Below are positions 24,117 to 34,167 of a stretch of DNA of 64,000 bases, piece after piece (the first letter of the stretch is position 1; each line of letters starts with the position of its first letter). The position numbers were made by a program, and so were the translations under genes. This DNA is from Deltaproteobacteria bacterium (GTDB lineage Bacteria; Desulfobacterota; Binatia; DP-6), in assembly GCA_005888095.1 (NCBI GenBank), contig VBKF01000089.1:144794-208793 (forward strand), in the 5' to 3' direction. Under the pieces are notes generated by a model. The model saw only the letters and a program-made list of their open reading frames with translations, made no database searches and was not told the DNA's origin.

Positions 24117-26222
24117 ATGCGCTCCCGCTGGTCGGACGAGGAGGCCGCGACCTTCGTCGCCCGCTACGGCGCGCGCTGGGGCGAGGAGCTGGCGCTCCGC
24201 ACCTACACCAGCCGGCTCCTCGGCGCCGAGGACCGGCTCGTCCTCCACGGCGGGGGCAACACCTCGGTGAAGGGCACCTTCACCAACCGCCTCGGTGAGG
24301 CGATCCCCGCCGTCTACGTCAAGGCCTCGGGTCACGACCTGGCGACGCTCGAGCCCGACGGCCTCCCCGGCCTCGACCTCGGCTACCTCCGCAAGCTCCG
24401 CGCGCTCGAGACGCTCGACGACGAGGCGATGGCGAACGAGCTGCGCACGCACCTCTTCGACGCGCGCAGCGCCACCCCGTCGCTCGAGACGCTCGTGCAC
24501 GCCTTCCTGCCGGCGAAGTTCGTCGACCACACGCACGCCGACGCCATCCTGGCGCTCTCCAACCAGGTGGACGGCGAGCGGGTCGTCCGCGAGGCGCTCG
24601 GGGACGACGTCGTGGTCCTCGGCTACGTCCGCCCCGGCTTCCAGCTCGCGCGTGCGGCGGCGGACGCCTGCGAGGCGTCCGCCGGCCGCCGCGGCATGGT
24701 GTGGATGCGCCACGGGCTCGTGACGTGGGGCCCGACCGCACGCGCGTCGTACGAGGCGATGATCGAGATCGTGACGCGCGCGGAGACCTACCTCGCCCGC
24801 AAGGCTACCGGGCGCGTGACCGCGCCGGCGCGGACGTCGCTCGACACGGCCCTGGCGCGCGTGCGGCAGGTCGCGCCGGTGCTGCGCGGTTGCCTGGCCG
24901 AGCCGACGGGCGAGCCGGACCGGCCGCACCGTCGCGCGATCGTGCTGCCGCTCGTGACGCCCGAGGTGCTCGCGTTCGTCGACGCGGAGCAGGGCCGGGA
25001 GCTGGCCCTCACGCCGCCGCTCACCTCCGACCACCTGATCCGCACGAAGGCGTCCCCGCTCTGGATCGATCGGCCCGCGTACGACGAGCCGGCGCGGCTC
25101 GCCGAGCAGGTGCGGGACGCCGTGCGCCGCTACGCCGCCGGCTACCGCGCCTACGTCGAGCGCCACGCGGCCCGCCTGCCCGCCGGCCTCCGCCGCTTCG
25201 ACGCCCTGCCGCGCGTCGTCCTCCTCCCCGGCCTCGGCGCGCTCTGCGCCGGAGGCGACGTGCGCGCCGCAACCATCGCGCGCGACATCACCGCCCACAC
25301 CCTCGCCGTGAAGGCGCAGGTCGCCGCGATGGGCGTCTACGAAGGGCTCCCGGAGGCGGAGCTGTTCGACATGGAGTACCACAGCTTCCAGCACGCGAAG
25401 CTCGGCGCGCGCGAGGCGCCGCTCGCCGGCGAGGTGGCGATCGTCACCGGGGCCGCCGGCGCGATCGGCTCCGGCATCTGCCAGGCGCTCCTGGAACACG
25501 GCGGTCACGTCGCGGCGACGGATCTCCCCGGGAAGCCGCTCGACGCGCTGGTCGCGGAGCTCGGCGCGGCGCACGGCCCGCGCGTCATCGGTGTGCCGCT
25601 CGACGTGACCGATGCGACGTCGGTTGCCGACGCGTTCGCGAGCGTCGCGGCCACCTGGGGCGGCGTGGACCTGGTCGTCGTCAACGCGGGCCTGGCCCAC
25701 GTGGCGAGCCTGCCCGAGCTGGACCTCGAGGCCTTCCGCCGGCTCGAGCGGGTCAACGTGGAAGGCGCGCTCCTGGTGATGGCCGAGGCCGGACGGCACC
25801 TGAAGCTCCAGGGCACCGGCGGCGACATCGTCCTCGTGTCGACCAAGAACGTGTTCGCGCCGGGCGCCAAGTTCGGCGCCTACAGCGCCACCAAGGCGGC
25901 GGCGCATCAGCTCGCGCGCATCGCCAGCCTCGAGCTCGCGGAGATCGACGTGCGCGTGAACATGGTGGCACCCGACGCCGTGTTCTCGCATCACGCGCGC
26001 CGCTCGGGCCTGTGGGCGACGGTGGGTCCCGACCGGATGCGCGCGCGCGGCCTCGACGAGGCGGGGCTCGAGGAGTACTACCGCAGCCGCAACCTCCTGA
26101 AGGCGCGCATCACGGCCGAGCACGTGGGACGGGCCGTGCTGTTCTTCGCCACGCGGCAGACGCCGACCACCGGGGCAACGATCCCGGTCGATGGAGGTCT
26201 GCCCGACGCGACCCCGCGGTAG
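24117..26222 (+). CDS. Bifunctional class II aldolase / short-chain dehydrogenase
   Basis: A 701-residue fusion like the RhaD-SDR (YuxG-type) proteins. The N-terminal class II aldolase/adducin domain (to about 430) has LVLHGGGNTSVK near residue 40, the zinc-binding DHTHADAIL near 140, and MRHGLVTWG. The C-terminal Rossmann SDR (about 440-700) has VTGAAGAIGSGI, the VNAG motif, and the catalytic YSATK near residue 589. Relatives cleave rhamnulose-1-phosphate-like ketose phosphates and oxidise or reduce a companion aldehyde or sugar. ATG 24117 is 5 bp after the epimerase stop. With LsrF and the epimerase it outlines a phospho-sugar cleavage pathway. Confidence 0.93.
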   Translation: MRSRWSDEEAATFVARYGARWGEELALRTYTSRLLGAEDRLVLHGGGNTSVKGTFTNRLGEAIPAVYVKASGHDLATLEPDGLPGLDLGYLRKLRALETLDDEAMANELRTHLFDARSATPSLETLVHAFLPAKFVDHTHADAILALSNQVDGERVVREALGDDVVVLGYVRPGFQLARAAADACEASAGRRGMVWMRHGLVTWGPTARASYEAMIEIVTRAETYLARKATGRVTAPARTSLDTALARVRQVAPVLRGCLAEPTGEPDRPHRRAIVLPLVTPEVLAFVDAEQGRELALTPPLTSDHLIRTKASPLWIDRPAYDEPARLAEQVRDAVRRYAAGYRAYVERHAARLPAGLRRFDALPRVVLLPGLGALCAGGDVRAATIARDITAHTLAVKAQVAAMGVYEGLPEAELFDMEYHSFQHAKLGAREAPLAGEVAIVTGAAGAIGSGICQALLEHGGHVAATDLPGKPLDALVAELGAAHGPRVIGVPLDVTDATSVADAFASVAATWGGVDLVVVNAGLAHVASLPELDLEAFRRLERVNVEGALLVMAEAGRHLKLQGTGGDIVLVSTKNVFAPGAKFGAYSATKAAAHQLARIASLELAEIDVRVNMVAPDAVFSHHARRSGLWATVGPDRMRARGLDEAGLEEYYRSRNLLKARITAEHVGRAVLFFATRQTPTTGATIPVDGGLPDATPR

Positions 26223-26743
26223 GCGCTTCGCGGCCGTCCCCGTCGGGCAACTTACCTGCGCAGCTTGATTCTTCCGTGAGATCTGATGTGCGGAAGTCCT
26301 TGTCGTTCAACGACTACCGACCCATCGGGCGTGCCGTCCGTGGCACATGGCGGGCAATCGTGGCACAGCCACAAGGGCCTGGGGCGCTCTTGCCGTACTT
26401 CCGCTGGCACGACACCTGCTCGTGACCAAGGACTTGGCCCATGACCCCGCCGGCCATCTTCTCGATCCTCTTCGACTGCGTCTCGCAGAGCAGCAGCAGC
26501 ATCCTGCTCGTCGGCCTCGTCTGCGCCGTGGCTGCCTACATCGCGAGCGCCGCCTACATCGCGCTTCGGACCCGCTACGAGCGCAGCATCCTCGCGGCGG
26601 CGGCGAGCTGCCTGGAAGCCAACCTCCAGCCGAGAAGCGCATCCGCGAACGCCGAGCTGGTCCTGCCTCCCGTCCGCGAATCTGGTCGACGCTGACCCTC
26701 TCCCCCGCACACCGCCCCGCCGGCTCCGTGCTCAGCAGTCAAG
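26223..26743. other. Gene-poor stretch before the tRNA gene
   Basis: About 520 bp with visibly less GC-biased sequence than the flanking operon. I see no convincing conserved gene; one weak membrane-protein ORF (26441-26695) is listed separately. No insertion-sequence ends, attachment-site duplication of the tRNA 3' end, or terminator hairpin with a T-run was found by eye. Confidence 0.5.
26441..26695 (+). CDS. Doubtful small membrane protein
   Basis: An 84-residue open frame from ATG 26441. It has one strong hydrophobic segment (SSILLVGLVCAVAAYIASAAYIAL, about residues 19-43) followed by a basic patch, an orientation compatible with a single-pass inner-membrane protein. No ribosome binding site or family is recognised, and the surrounding DNA looks degenerate, so this may not be a gene. 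An alternative reading on the opposite strand is equally unsupported. Confidence 0.25.
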   Translation: MTPPAIFSILFDCVSQSSSSILLVGLVCAVAAYIASAAYIALRTRYERSILAAAASCLEANLQPRSASANAELVLPPVRESGRR

Positions 26744-26817
26744 TGGTCGCACCCCGGCTCGAACGGGGGACCTCCTGCATGTGAGGCAGGCGCTCTAACC
26801 AGCTGAGCTATGCGACC
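26744..26817 (-). tRNA. tRNA-Val (anticodon CAC)
   Basis: The reverse strand folds as a full cloverleaf. The acceptor GGTCGCA pairs with TGCGACC; the D-arm is GCTC-AGCTGGTTA-GAGC; the anticodon arm CCTGC-CTCACAT-GCAGG gives CAC, which reads the Val codon GUG; the variable loop is AGGTC; and the T-arm is CCCCG-TTCGAGC-CGGGG. The discriminator base is A. The next bases are CTT, so the CCA end is not encoded and must be added. Confidence 0.97.
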
Positions 26818-26926
26818 AGGAGAGCCGGTCGGCGTACACCGGCGCGGACGGCCCGCTCCTACTCGAATCGTCCGGGAGCGTCAAACGCGGCTTGTCACTC
26901 GCGGGCCCGGCCCCTACCCTGCTCGT

Positions 26927-27271
26927 GTGCAACGCCATGGGGCGGTCCTGTTTCTCGCCCTCGCTCTCGGCCCGGCGCGGCCGTGTCGCGGCGCGGACCC
27001 CGTGCCGCCTCCGCCGGGCGTCGAGGCGATCGTGCCGGTCGAGCCCGAGGAGCACGAGCGGCTCCACTACTTCGGGCGCCGCCACCACCATCTCGTGCCC
27101 GGCACCGTGACCATCGATCGCCCGCCCTACGTCTGCGACGTCGACGGGCGCCAGTTCACCCAGGGCGACGACTTCGTGGCGCACCTCCGCGCCGTTCACC
27201 ATGCGCGGCCCGCCGAGATCCCCGAGCTCCTCCTGGTCCGCGACGGGGTGGTCCACTTCCCCGGACGGTGA
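26927..27271 (+). CDS. Small exported protein with degenerate C2H2-like motif
   Basis: A 114-residue protein starting at GTG 26927. It has a signal peptide (AVLFLALALGPARPCRG, cleavage after about residue 20), a Pro-rich and His-rich linker (EEHERLHYFGRRHHHLV), and a C-terminal segment YVCDVDGRQFTQGDDFVAHLRAVHH. The last part has the spacing of a C2H2 zinc finger with Asp in place of the second Cys (C-x2-D, then H-x4-H/H). A periplasmic metal-binding role is inference; I know no named family. The tRNA gene lies 110 bp upstream, on the opposite strand. Confidence 0.6.
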   Translation: MQRHGAVLFLALALGPARPCRGADPVPPPPGVEAIVPVEPEEHERLHYFGRRHHHLVPGTVTIDRPPYVCDVDGRQFTQGDDFVAHLRAVHHARPAEIPELLLVRDGVVHFPGR

Positions 27272-27643
27272 CCGGTCGCACGGTCGTCGCTTGCGCGATC
27301 GCAGTAGAGGTGGGGGGATCGCACGCCTGCGGTGTCTTCACCCGCATTGCATTCTGGTAATCGAAGACGATTACGCGCTGCGCGACAGCATTACGCGGGC
27401 ATTGGTAGGTGAAATGGTTCTGGTTCCTCGGCAGCCGGGACGGCACCGACGCGATCGCGAAGCTCACCCGCGCTCAGCCAATTCCCAATATACCCTCCCT
27501 GGCCATCACGCCCGCGTGCGGACGGACGCGGATTATCCGAGAAAACCCCTTTGAATTCCCGTCCTTGCCCGAACTCGGGGGAGGCATTGCCGGGCGGGGT
27601 GCGGGCTCGAACCCGGCGTTCGTTGACGGCAAGAAATAACTCA
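27272..27643. other. Degenerate intergenic stretch
   Basis: About 370 bp of lower-GC DNA after the exported protein gene. It contains the response-regulator fossil at 27348-27416 and otherwise only short frames without family resemblance or ribosome binding sites. It ends at the promoter of the phasin-like gene. Confidence 0.5.
27348..27416 (+). pseudogene. Fossil N-terminus of a response-regulator receiver domain
   Basis: Read in one frame these 69 bases give CILVIEDDYALRDSITRALVGEM. ILVIEDD is the first strand and acidic pocket of a CheY-like receiver, and LRDSITRAL is its helix 1. After this the frame no longer resembles a receiver: the phospho-acceptor Asp strand is missing, and no start codon precedes it closely. 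It is best read as the remnant of a decayed or truncated two-component gene next to the tRNA-Val locus. Confidence 0.55.
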
Positions 27644-27673
27644 TTGACATATTAACGCACTGCGTAGTACTAA
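27644..27673 (+). promoter_or_regulatory. Promoter of the phasin-like gene
   Basis: Perfect TTGACA (27644-27649), an 18-bp AT-rich spacer, then TACTAA (27668-27673) in an otherwise GC-rich genome. Together with an AAGGAGG ribosome binding site at 27701-27707 it predicts strong expression. Confidence 0.65.
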
Positions 27674-27716
27674 AACGTGTTCGTCCCAGCCCCTTTTACG
27701 AAGGAGGATCAGTGCA

Positions 27717-28121
27717 ATGGCAGAAGCCACGGCGCGCACGTCGCGGATTTCCCTGAAGGACGTCCGCGCGTCCGTGAAGCGCATGCAGGCCGAGGGCGAG
27801 CGTTTGGTGGGCCGCATCCGGCGCGACGCGCAGTCGCTGATTTCGCGCACGCGGCGCGAGGCCGTGACGGACCTCCTCGCCGACGCCCGGAAGTTCGAGC
27901 AGGCGATTCGCAAGCGGGCGGAGAGGACCATCGAGGACCTCGAGGGGCGGCGCGCCCGCATCATCGCCTCGCTCGAGGAGCAGACGAGCCGCCTGGTCGA
28001 GACGGTCGTCAGGCGCCTCAATCTCGTGACCGAGGACGAGGTGAAGGAGCTGCGCAAGCGCGTGGCACACCTCGAGCGGCGGCTCGACCAGCTGGCCGCC
28101 GGCAAGGAGAAGGCCGCCTGA
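27717..28121 (+). CDS. Phasin-like coiled-coil protein
   Basis: A 134-residue, all-helical, highly charged protein without signal peptide or membrane segment. Heptad-rich helices run through most of it (RISLKDVRASVKRMQAEGERLVGRIRR onward). The C-terminus LNLVTEDEVKELRKRVAHLERRLDQLA is the leucine-zipper-like tail found in phasin-superfamily and polyhydroxyalkanoate granule-associated proteins. A granule-coating or cytoskeletal role is inferred; no PHA synthase is in the window. ATG 27717 has AAGGAGG 9 bp upstream and the best promoter in the window, so the protein is probably abundant. It ends 3 bp from the convergent hyuB stop. Confidence 0.72.
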   Translation: MAEATARTSRISLKDVRASVKRMQAEGERLVGRIRRDAQSLISRTRREAVTDLLADARKFEQAIRKRAERTIEDLEGRRARIIASLEEQTSRLVETVVRRLNLVTEDEVKELRKRVAHLERRLDQLAAGKEKAA

Positions 28122-28124
28122 AGA

Positions 28125-29692
<1,568 letters not shown>

Positions 29693-29693
<1 letters not shown>

Positions 29694-31636
29694 CACCTTC
29701 GCTCCAGCACCAGCCCCGCCGTCCGGTCGACGTGCAGGCGCCAGCCGGGCGGTACGACGGTGGTCGCGCTGTACTCGCAGACGATCAGCGGCCCGCGCGC
29801 TCGCCAGCCGGCCGGCAGGTCGGCGCGGCGGTAAACGGACGTCGGCCACGCGCGCCCGGCGAAGACGACGCGCCGCCTGGCGATCGGCGCCGGCCGGTGC
29901 CCTCGGCCCGGCACCGGGTCGTGCGGCGGCCGCACGCCGCCGCCCCGCGCCCGCAACCGGAGCGCCACCACCTCGAGCGGACGTCGCGGGTCGGCATGAC
30001 CGAAGAGCACGGCGTGCCGCCGGTGGAAGGCCGCCCGCCAGCCCGGGCGGTAGGGCACCTGGACCTCGTAGGCCTGCCCGGCATAGCGCACGTCGAGGGC
30101 ACGCTCGAGGACGGGCCGGGCGAGACCCTCGCGCCGGAGCGCGGCGATGGCGGCTCGCTCGAGCCCGCGAAAGCGGCCGGCGACGGCGGCGTTCGAAGGC
30201 TCGACCGCGCGCAGCGTGGCCGCGAAGTCGCGGATCGTCTCCGCCGCCATCACACCCCACGCCGACAGCAGTCCCGGGTGCCGCGGCACGTAGACGCGCG
30301 CGAGCCCGAGCTCCGCCGCCAGCTCCGCGGCGTGCACGGCCCCCGCACCGCCGAATGCGACGAGCGTGAAGTCGCGGGGATCCTGCCCGCGCTCGATGGT
30401 GATCACGCGCACTGCGCGCTCCATGGTGGCCGTCGCCACGCGCACGATCCCCGCGGCGGCGTCCTCGATCGAGCCGCCGAGGCGGCGCGCGAGCGGCGCG
30501 ATCGCGGCGACGGCGCGCCGGCGATCGACATGGAGCGCGCCGCCCAGGAACTCCGTCTCGACGAGCCGGCCGAGCACGAGGTTGGCGTCGGTGACCGTCG
30601 GCTCGGCGCCACGGCCGTAGCAGGCCGGGCCCGGATCGGCGCCGGCGCTCTCCGGCCCGACGCGCAGCGCGCCGCCCGGATCCAGCCGGGCGAGCGAGCC
30701 GCCGCCTGCACCGACGGTGTGGATGTCGAGCGCCGGCACGCGCACCGGCAGGCCATCGACGCTGGTCTCCGTGCGGTAGGCGAGCGGCCCGGCGACCAGG
30801 CTCACGTCGGTGGACGTGCCGCCCATGTCGAGCGTGACGATCGGTCCGAGCCTCGCCCGGCGCGCCGCCGCCGTGGCGCCGACGACCCCGCCCGCGGGGC
30901 CGGAGAGGATCGTGCGCACCGGCTCCGCGGCCGCCGTGCGGGCGGTCACCAGCCCGCCGCTCGATTGCATCACGCGGAGGCCGCCCGACACCGCGCGGGC
31001 GAGCGTCCCCAGGTGACGCGTCATCAGCGGGCCGACGTACGCGTTCACCACCACCGTCGCCGTCCGCTCGTACTCCCGGTGCTCGCGGACGAGGCGATGC
31101 GAGAGCGTGAGATGGACGCCGCGCGCAGCGAACGCGCGCGCGAGGAGCCGCTCGTGTCGCGGAGCGGCGTAGCTGTGCAGCAGGCTCACCGCCACCGCCT
31201 CGGGGCGGTGCCTCAGCACCGCCTTCACCAGGCGTACGACGGCGCGGCGCTCGAGCGACCGCTCGACCCGGCCGTCGGCGAGCACCCGCTCCGCGACGCC
31301 GAGCCGCCGCGCGCGCGGCACCAGGGGCGGCGGCCGGCGCGGCTCGAGGGCGTAGAGCGAGGGCCGTACCTGCCGGCCGATCTCGATGACGTCCTCGAAA
31401 CCCGCCGTCGTCACGAGGACGACGCGCGCTCCGCGCCGCTCGAGCAGCGCGTTGGTCGCAACCGTGGTCCCGTAGTGCAGGGAGGCGGTCCGCGGGGCGA
31501 GCGCCAGGGCTCGGAGGCCGTCGCGGACCGCGCGCGCGGGGTCGTCGGGCGTCGAGCGGAGCTTCGCCACCCGTATGCGGCCGCCGACGAGCACCACGAG
31601 ATCGGTGAAGGTGCCTCCCGTGTCGACCCCGACCAC
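29693..31636 (-). CDS. hyuA: Hydantoinase A / oxoprolinase family protein
   Basis: A 647-residue HyuA-type ATPase subunit. It begins VGVDTGGTFTDLVVL, the ASKHA phosphate-binding loop, with HYGTTVATNALLERRGARV near residue 55 and SLLHSYAAPRHERLL near 150. LDMGGTSTDVSLV near 270 is the second phosphate motif, with GAGGGSLARLD near 310 and the conserved ERGQDPRDFTLVAFGGAGAVHA near 420. It couples ATP hydrolysis to opening of cyclic amide or lactam substrates together with HyuB. GTG 31636 is the first start in frame after the FmdB stop (26 bp gap). No transporter or racemase is adjacent. Confidence 0.95.
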
Positions 31637-31662
31637 GGCGAGGCGCTCGGCGCGCGGCCTTC

Positions 31663-31980
31663 TCAGGAGCTGGTCTTCGCCGGCGTGCCGCCCGAGTCGG
31701 TGGTCGTCGTGCCCTTCGACTCCGCGCCCGAGTCCGAGCCGCCGCTCGAGCCGGCGGCGGCCTCGGGCGCGTCCTTCTTCTTCTCGCGGCCGTTACCCGA
31801 CCCGGCGCGGGCGTAGTCCGTGGCGTACCAGCCCGAGCCCTTCAGGTGGAAGCTCGTGCTGGAGATGAGTCGCTGGACCTTCCGCCGGCACTTCGGGCAC
31901 CGCTCGAGCGGCTGATCGGTAATGCGCTGCACCTCCTCGAAGATGCCGCATTGCGCGCAGCGGTACTCGTAGATCGGCAT
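31663..31980 (-). CDS. FmdB-family zinc ribbon protein
   Basis: A 105-residue protein. Residues 1-45 form the FmdB zinc ribbon: MPIYEYRCAQCGIFEEVQ and ERCPKCRRKVQRLIS supply two CxxC pairs. The FHLKGSGWYATDYA segment is the usual ending of the conserved core. The remaining 40 residues are a Ser/Gly/Thr-rich, probably disordered tail. The family was named after a putative formamidase regulator; real function is unclear. It lies between YggU and hyuA on the same strand. Confidence 0.9.
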   Translation of the reverse strand: MPIYEYRCAQCGIFEEVQRITDQPLERCPKCRRKVQRLISSTSFHLKGSGWYATDYARAGSGNGREKKKDAPEAAAGSSGGSDSGAESKGTTTTDSGGTPAKTSS

Positions 31981-31989
31981 GTCGGCCGT

Positions 31990-32325
31990 CTAATCATGCC
32001 TCGTCGGCCTGTCAACGGAAAGCGCCGCCCCCAGCCGGGCCCGGACGGCCTCGGGATCGAGGCCTTCGACGCGGACCCGCTTGTCGCGGCTGCCGGCGCC
32101 GGCCGCGATCGCGACGGCCGTGGGCCGCACGGCGAGTGCGCGGGCGAGCAGGGTCACGAGCTCGCGGTTCGCCGCCCCCTCGACCGGAGGGGCCGTCAGC
32201 CGGACCGACAGGGCCTGACCGCGCACGCCGGTGATCCCGGCCTGCGCTGCCCGAGGGGTCACGCGGACGCGGAGAAGCGCGCCGGAGGCGGACGCCCGAA
32301 CCCAGCCGTCGGCTTCAGACGCCAC
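31990..32325 (-). CDS. yggU: DUF167 / YggU family protein
   Basis: A 111-residue protein of the UPF0235 family. It shows LLRVRVTPRAAQAGITGV, then LSVRLTAPPVEGAANRELVTLLARAL, the family signature, and ends in a KRVRVEGLDPEAVRARL helix. Function is unknown, but the YggS-ProC-YggT-YggU order is one of the most conserved small neighbourhoods in proteobacteria. GTG 32325 is chosen because homologues start near here; it overlaps yggT by 11 bp. Upstream frame extension to 32349 lies wholly inside yggT. Confidence 0.9.
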   Translation of the reverse strand: MASEADGWVRASASGALLRVRVTPRAAQAGITGVRGQALSVRLTAPPVEGAANRELVTLLARALAVRPTAVAIAAGAGSRDKRVRVEGLDPEAVRARLGAALSVDRPTRHD

Positions 32326-32647
32326 GCAGGTGCCCGGGCACGACGGCACTCACCCGCAGGGAGAGTTCGTAGAGGCTCTTCACCACCAGCATCTTGGTGA
32401 ACTGGATGCCGATCATCAACACGAGGGGAGAGAGGTCGAGGCCGCCGGCGACCACGAAGGGGAGGCGGCGCCGGATTTGGTAGAGGACCGGCTCGGTCAC
32501 GCCGTAGAGGAAGCGGACGATCGGGTTGCGTGGGTCGGGGTTCACCCACGAGAGCAGCGCCGAGATCAGCACGATCCAGAAGTAGATGCTGAGCAGGCTG
32601 TCGAGCGTGAAGGCCACGGCCTGGATGAAGTTCTCGAGCAGGAACAT
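32315..32647 (-). CDS. yggT: YggT family membrane protein
   Basis: A 110-residue inner-membrane protein, the single-repeat form of YggT. It has a first membrane segment LDSLLSIYFWIVLISALLSWV, the conserved NPDPRNPIVRFLYGVTEPVL amphipathic stretch, then a second segment DLSPLVLMIGIQFTKMLVV. YggT is linked to cell shape or osmotic stress in other bacteria and sits in the division-associated yggS cluster; its mechanism is unknown. ATG 32647 is 6 bp after the proC stop. Confidence 0.93.
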   Translation of the reverse strand: MFLLENFIQAVAFTLDSLLSIYFWIVLISALLSWVNPDPRNPIVRFLYGVTEPVLYQIRRRLPFVVAGGLDLSPLVLMIGIQFTKMLVVKSLYELSLRVSAVVPGHLRGV

Positions 32648-32653
32648 CGCGTG

Positions 32654-33463
32654 CTAGGCCGCTGCCAGCTCGCGCGCGCGGCGCGTGGCGGCCTCGACGG
32701 CGGCGATCAGGCCGTCGCGGAAGTGATGGGCATCGAGGGCCCCGAGTCCGGCCAGCGTCGTCCCGCCGGGCGAGGTCACCATGTCGCGCAGCTCGCGTGG
32801 CGAGAGCCCGCTCTCCGAGAGCATCGCGGCCGCTCCCCCGATGGTCGCGTAGGCGAGCTGCGCCGCCAGCGGCTGCGGCAGGCCGCCTCGCACGCCGCCC
32901 TCGATGAGCGCCTCGGCGAAGCCGTAGACGAAAGCGGGGCCGCTGCCCGAGAGCGCGGTGACCGCGTCGAGCAGATCCTCGCCGGTGATCGAGACCACCT
33001 CACCGACGGACTTGAAGAGCTTGAGGGCATGCTTCAAGTCGGCCGGCGTCGCCTTCGAGCCGGCCACCGCGACCGAGATGCCTCGCCCGACCAGCACGGG
33101 CGTGTTCGGCATGACGCGGACCACGCGCGCCTGCCCGCCGAGCCCGGCCTCGAGCCGCCGCAGCGGAAACCCGGCCGCGATCGAGATGAAGAGCTTGCGC
33201 GGGTTCACCTCCGCGCGCACCTCATCGAGCACGGCGGCCATCACCTGCGGCTTGACGGCCAGGATGATCGTCTGCGAGCGCCGCACGAGGTCGCGGTTGT
33301 CGCGCGTCACCTCGATCTTGTGGGCTCGCTTGAGGCGCCGGAGCTGTGCGTCGACGGGATCGCTCGCCCAGAGGTCGCTCGCGTCGTGCTGACCGGCGCG
33401 GAGAAGCCCGCGGATGAGGGCGCTCGCCATGTTGCCGGCACCGACGAAGCCGATCTTTTTCAT
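32654..33463 (-). CDS. proC: Pyrroline-5-carboxylate reductase
   Basis: A 269-residue NAD(P)H-dependent reductase catalysing the last step of proline synthesis. It has the Rossmann motif IGFVGAGNMASALIRGLL at the N-terminus, VKPQVMAAVLDEV, VRVMPNTPVLVGRGI near residue 118, and the C-terminal P5CR signature SGSGPAFVYGFAEALIEGG through TSPGGTTLAGL. ATG 33463 forms an ATGA overlap with yggS; an ATG 15 bp upstream is less likely. It is cytoplasmic, probably decameric as in the family. Confidence 0.96.
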   Translation of the reverse strand: MKKIGFVGAGNMASALIRGLLRAGQHDASDLWASDPVDAQLRRLKRAHKIEVTRDNRDLVRRSQTIILAVKPQVMAAVLDEVRAEVNPRKLFISIAAGFPLRRLEAGLGGQARVVRVMPNTPVLVGRGISVAVAGSKATPADLKHALKLFKSVGEVVSITGEDLLDAVTALSGSGPAFVYGFAEALIEGGVRGGLPQPLAAQLAYATIGGAAAMLSESGLSPRELRDMVTSPGGTTLAGLGALDAHHFRDGLIAAVEAATRRARELAAA

Positions 33464-34167
33464 GAGCCCTCCCGCCATGTCCCCCGGCCGCGGGGTCCAA
33501 AGAGTGCGCGCCCGAGCCGGAGCATGGTCGCACCCTCCTCGACAGCCACCGCAAAATCATCACTCATTCCCATGGATAGGTGGGGTAGTTCAACCCCGAG
33601 GCGGGGTGCGACGCGGTCGCGCACCGCCCGCAGGGCCTGGAAATGGGGTCGCGACGCCTGGGCGTCGGCGAGCGGCGGGATCGTCATGAGGCCCTCGAGC
33701 CGGAGGGCCGCGAGGGAGAGGACGTGCTCGGCGAGGGCCTCGACCGCGGCGGGGGCAACGCCCCGTTTCTGCGTCTCGCCTGCCACGTTCACCTGGATCA
33801 GGACTGCCAGCCGGCGGCCGGCCCGGGTGGCTTCCGCGTCGAGCGCTCCGGCCAGGGGCGCGGAGTCGACCGTCTGGACCCAGTCGAAGGTCGCGACGGC
33901 GGCCCGGACCTTGTTGCGCTGCAGGCCGCCGATCAGGTGCCACGTCCCGGCGCCGCCCGCCGCGCGCCGCTTGGCGCTCGCCTCCTGCACGTAGTTCTCG
34001 CCGATGTCGCGGATGTCGGCGGCGAGCGCGGCGCGGACGGCGGCCGGCGGAAAGGTCTTCGTGACGCCGATGATGCGGATGGCGGCGGGGTCGCGGCCCG
34101 CCCGCCGGGCAACGTCCGCTACCGCCGCCCGCAGCGCGGCCGCGCGGGCCGCCACGTCATCCGGCAA
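33460..34167 (-). CDS. yggS: YggS family PLP homeostasis protein
   Basis: A 235-residue PLP-binding TIM barrel (PLPBP/YggS). IIGVTKTFPPAAVRAALAADIRDIGENYVQEA carries the PLP-Lys in VTKT near residue 36. WHLIGGLQRNKVR, LIQVNVAGETQKRG, LEGLMTIPP and LSMGMSDDFAVAVEEGATMLRLGRALFG follow family order. It buffers pyridoxal phosphate and affects amino-acid pools rather than catalysing a defined reaction. It overlaps maf by 11 bp upstream and proC by 4 bp downstream. Confidence 0.96.
   Translation of the reverse strand: MPDDVAARAAALRAAVADVARRAGRDPAAIRIIGVTKTFPPAAVRAALAADIRDIGENYVQEASAKRRAAGGAGTWHLIGGLQRNKVRAAVATFDWVQTVDSAPLAGALDAEATRAGRRLAVLIQVNVAGETQKRGVAPAAVEALAEHVLSLAALRLEGLMTIPPLADAQASRPHFQALRAVRDRVAPRLGVELPHLSMGMSDDFAVAVEEGATMLRLGRALFGPRGRGTWREGS

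Noticed and set aside
23658..26123. 821-codon open frame on the - strand
   Set aside because: It lies opposite the epimerase and aldolase/SDR genes, which have clear catalytic motifs; the antisense product has none.
27409..27639. 76-codon + strand frame downstream of the receiver fossil
   Set aside because: No homology-like pattern, no ribosome binding site, in a degenerate zone.
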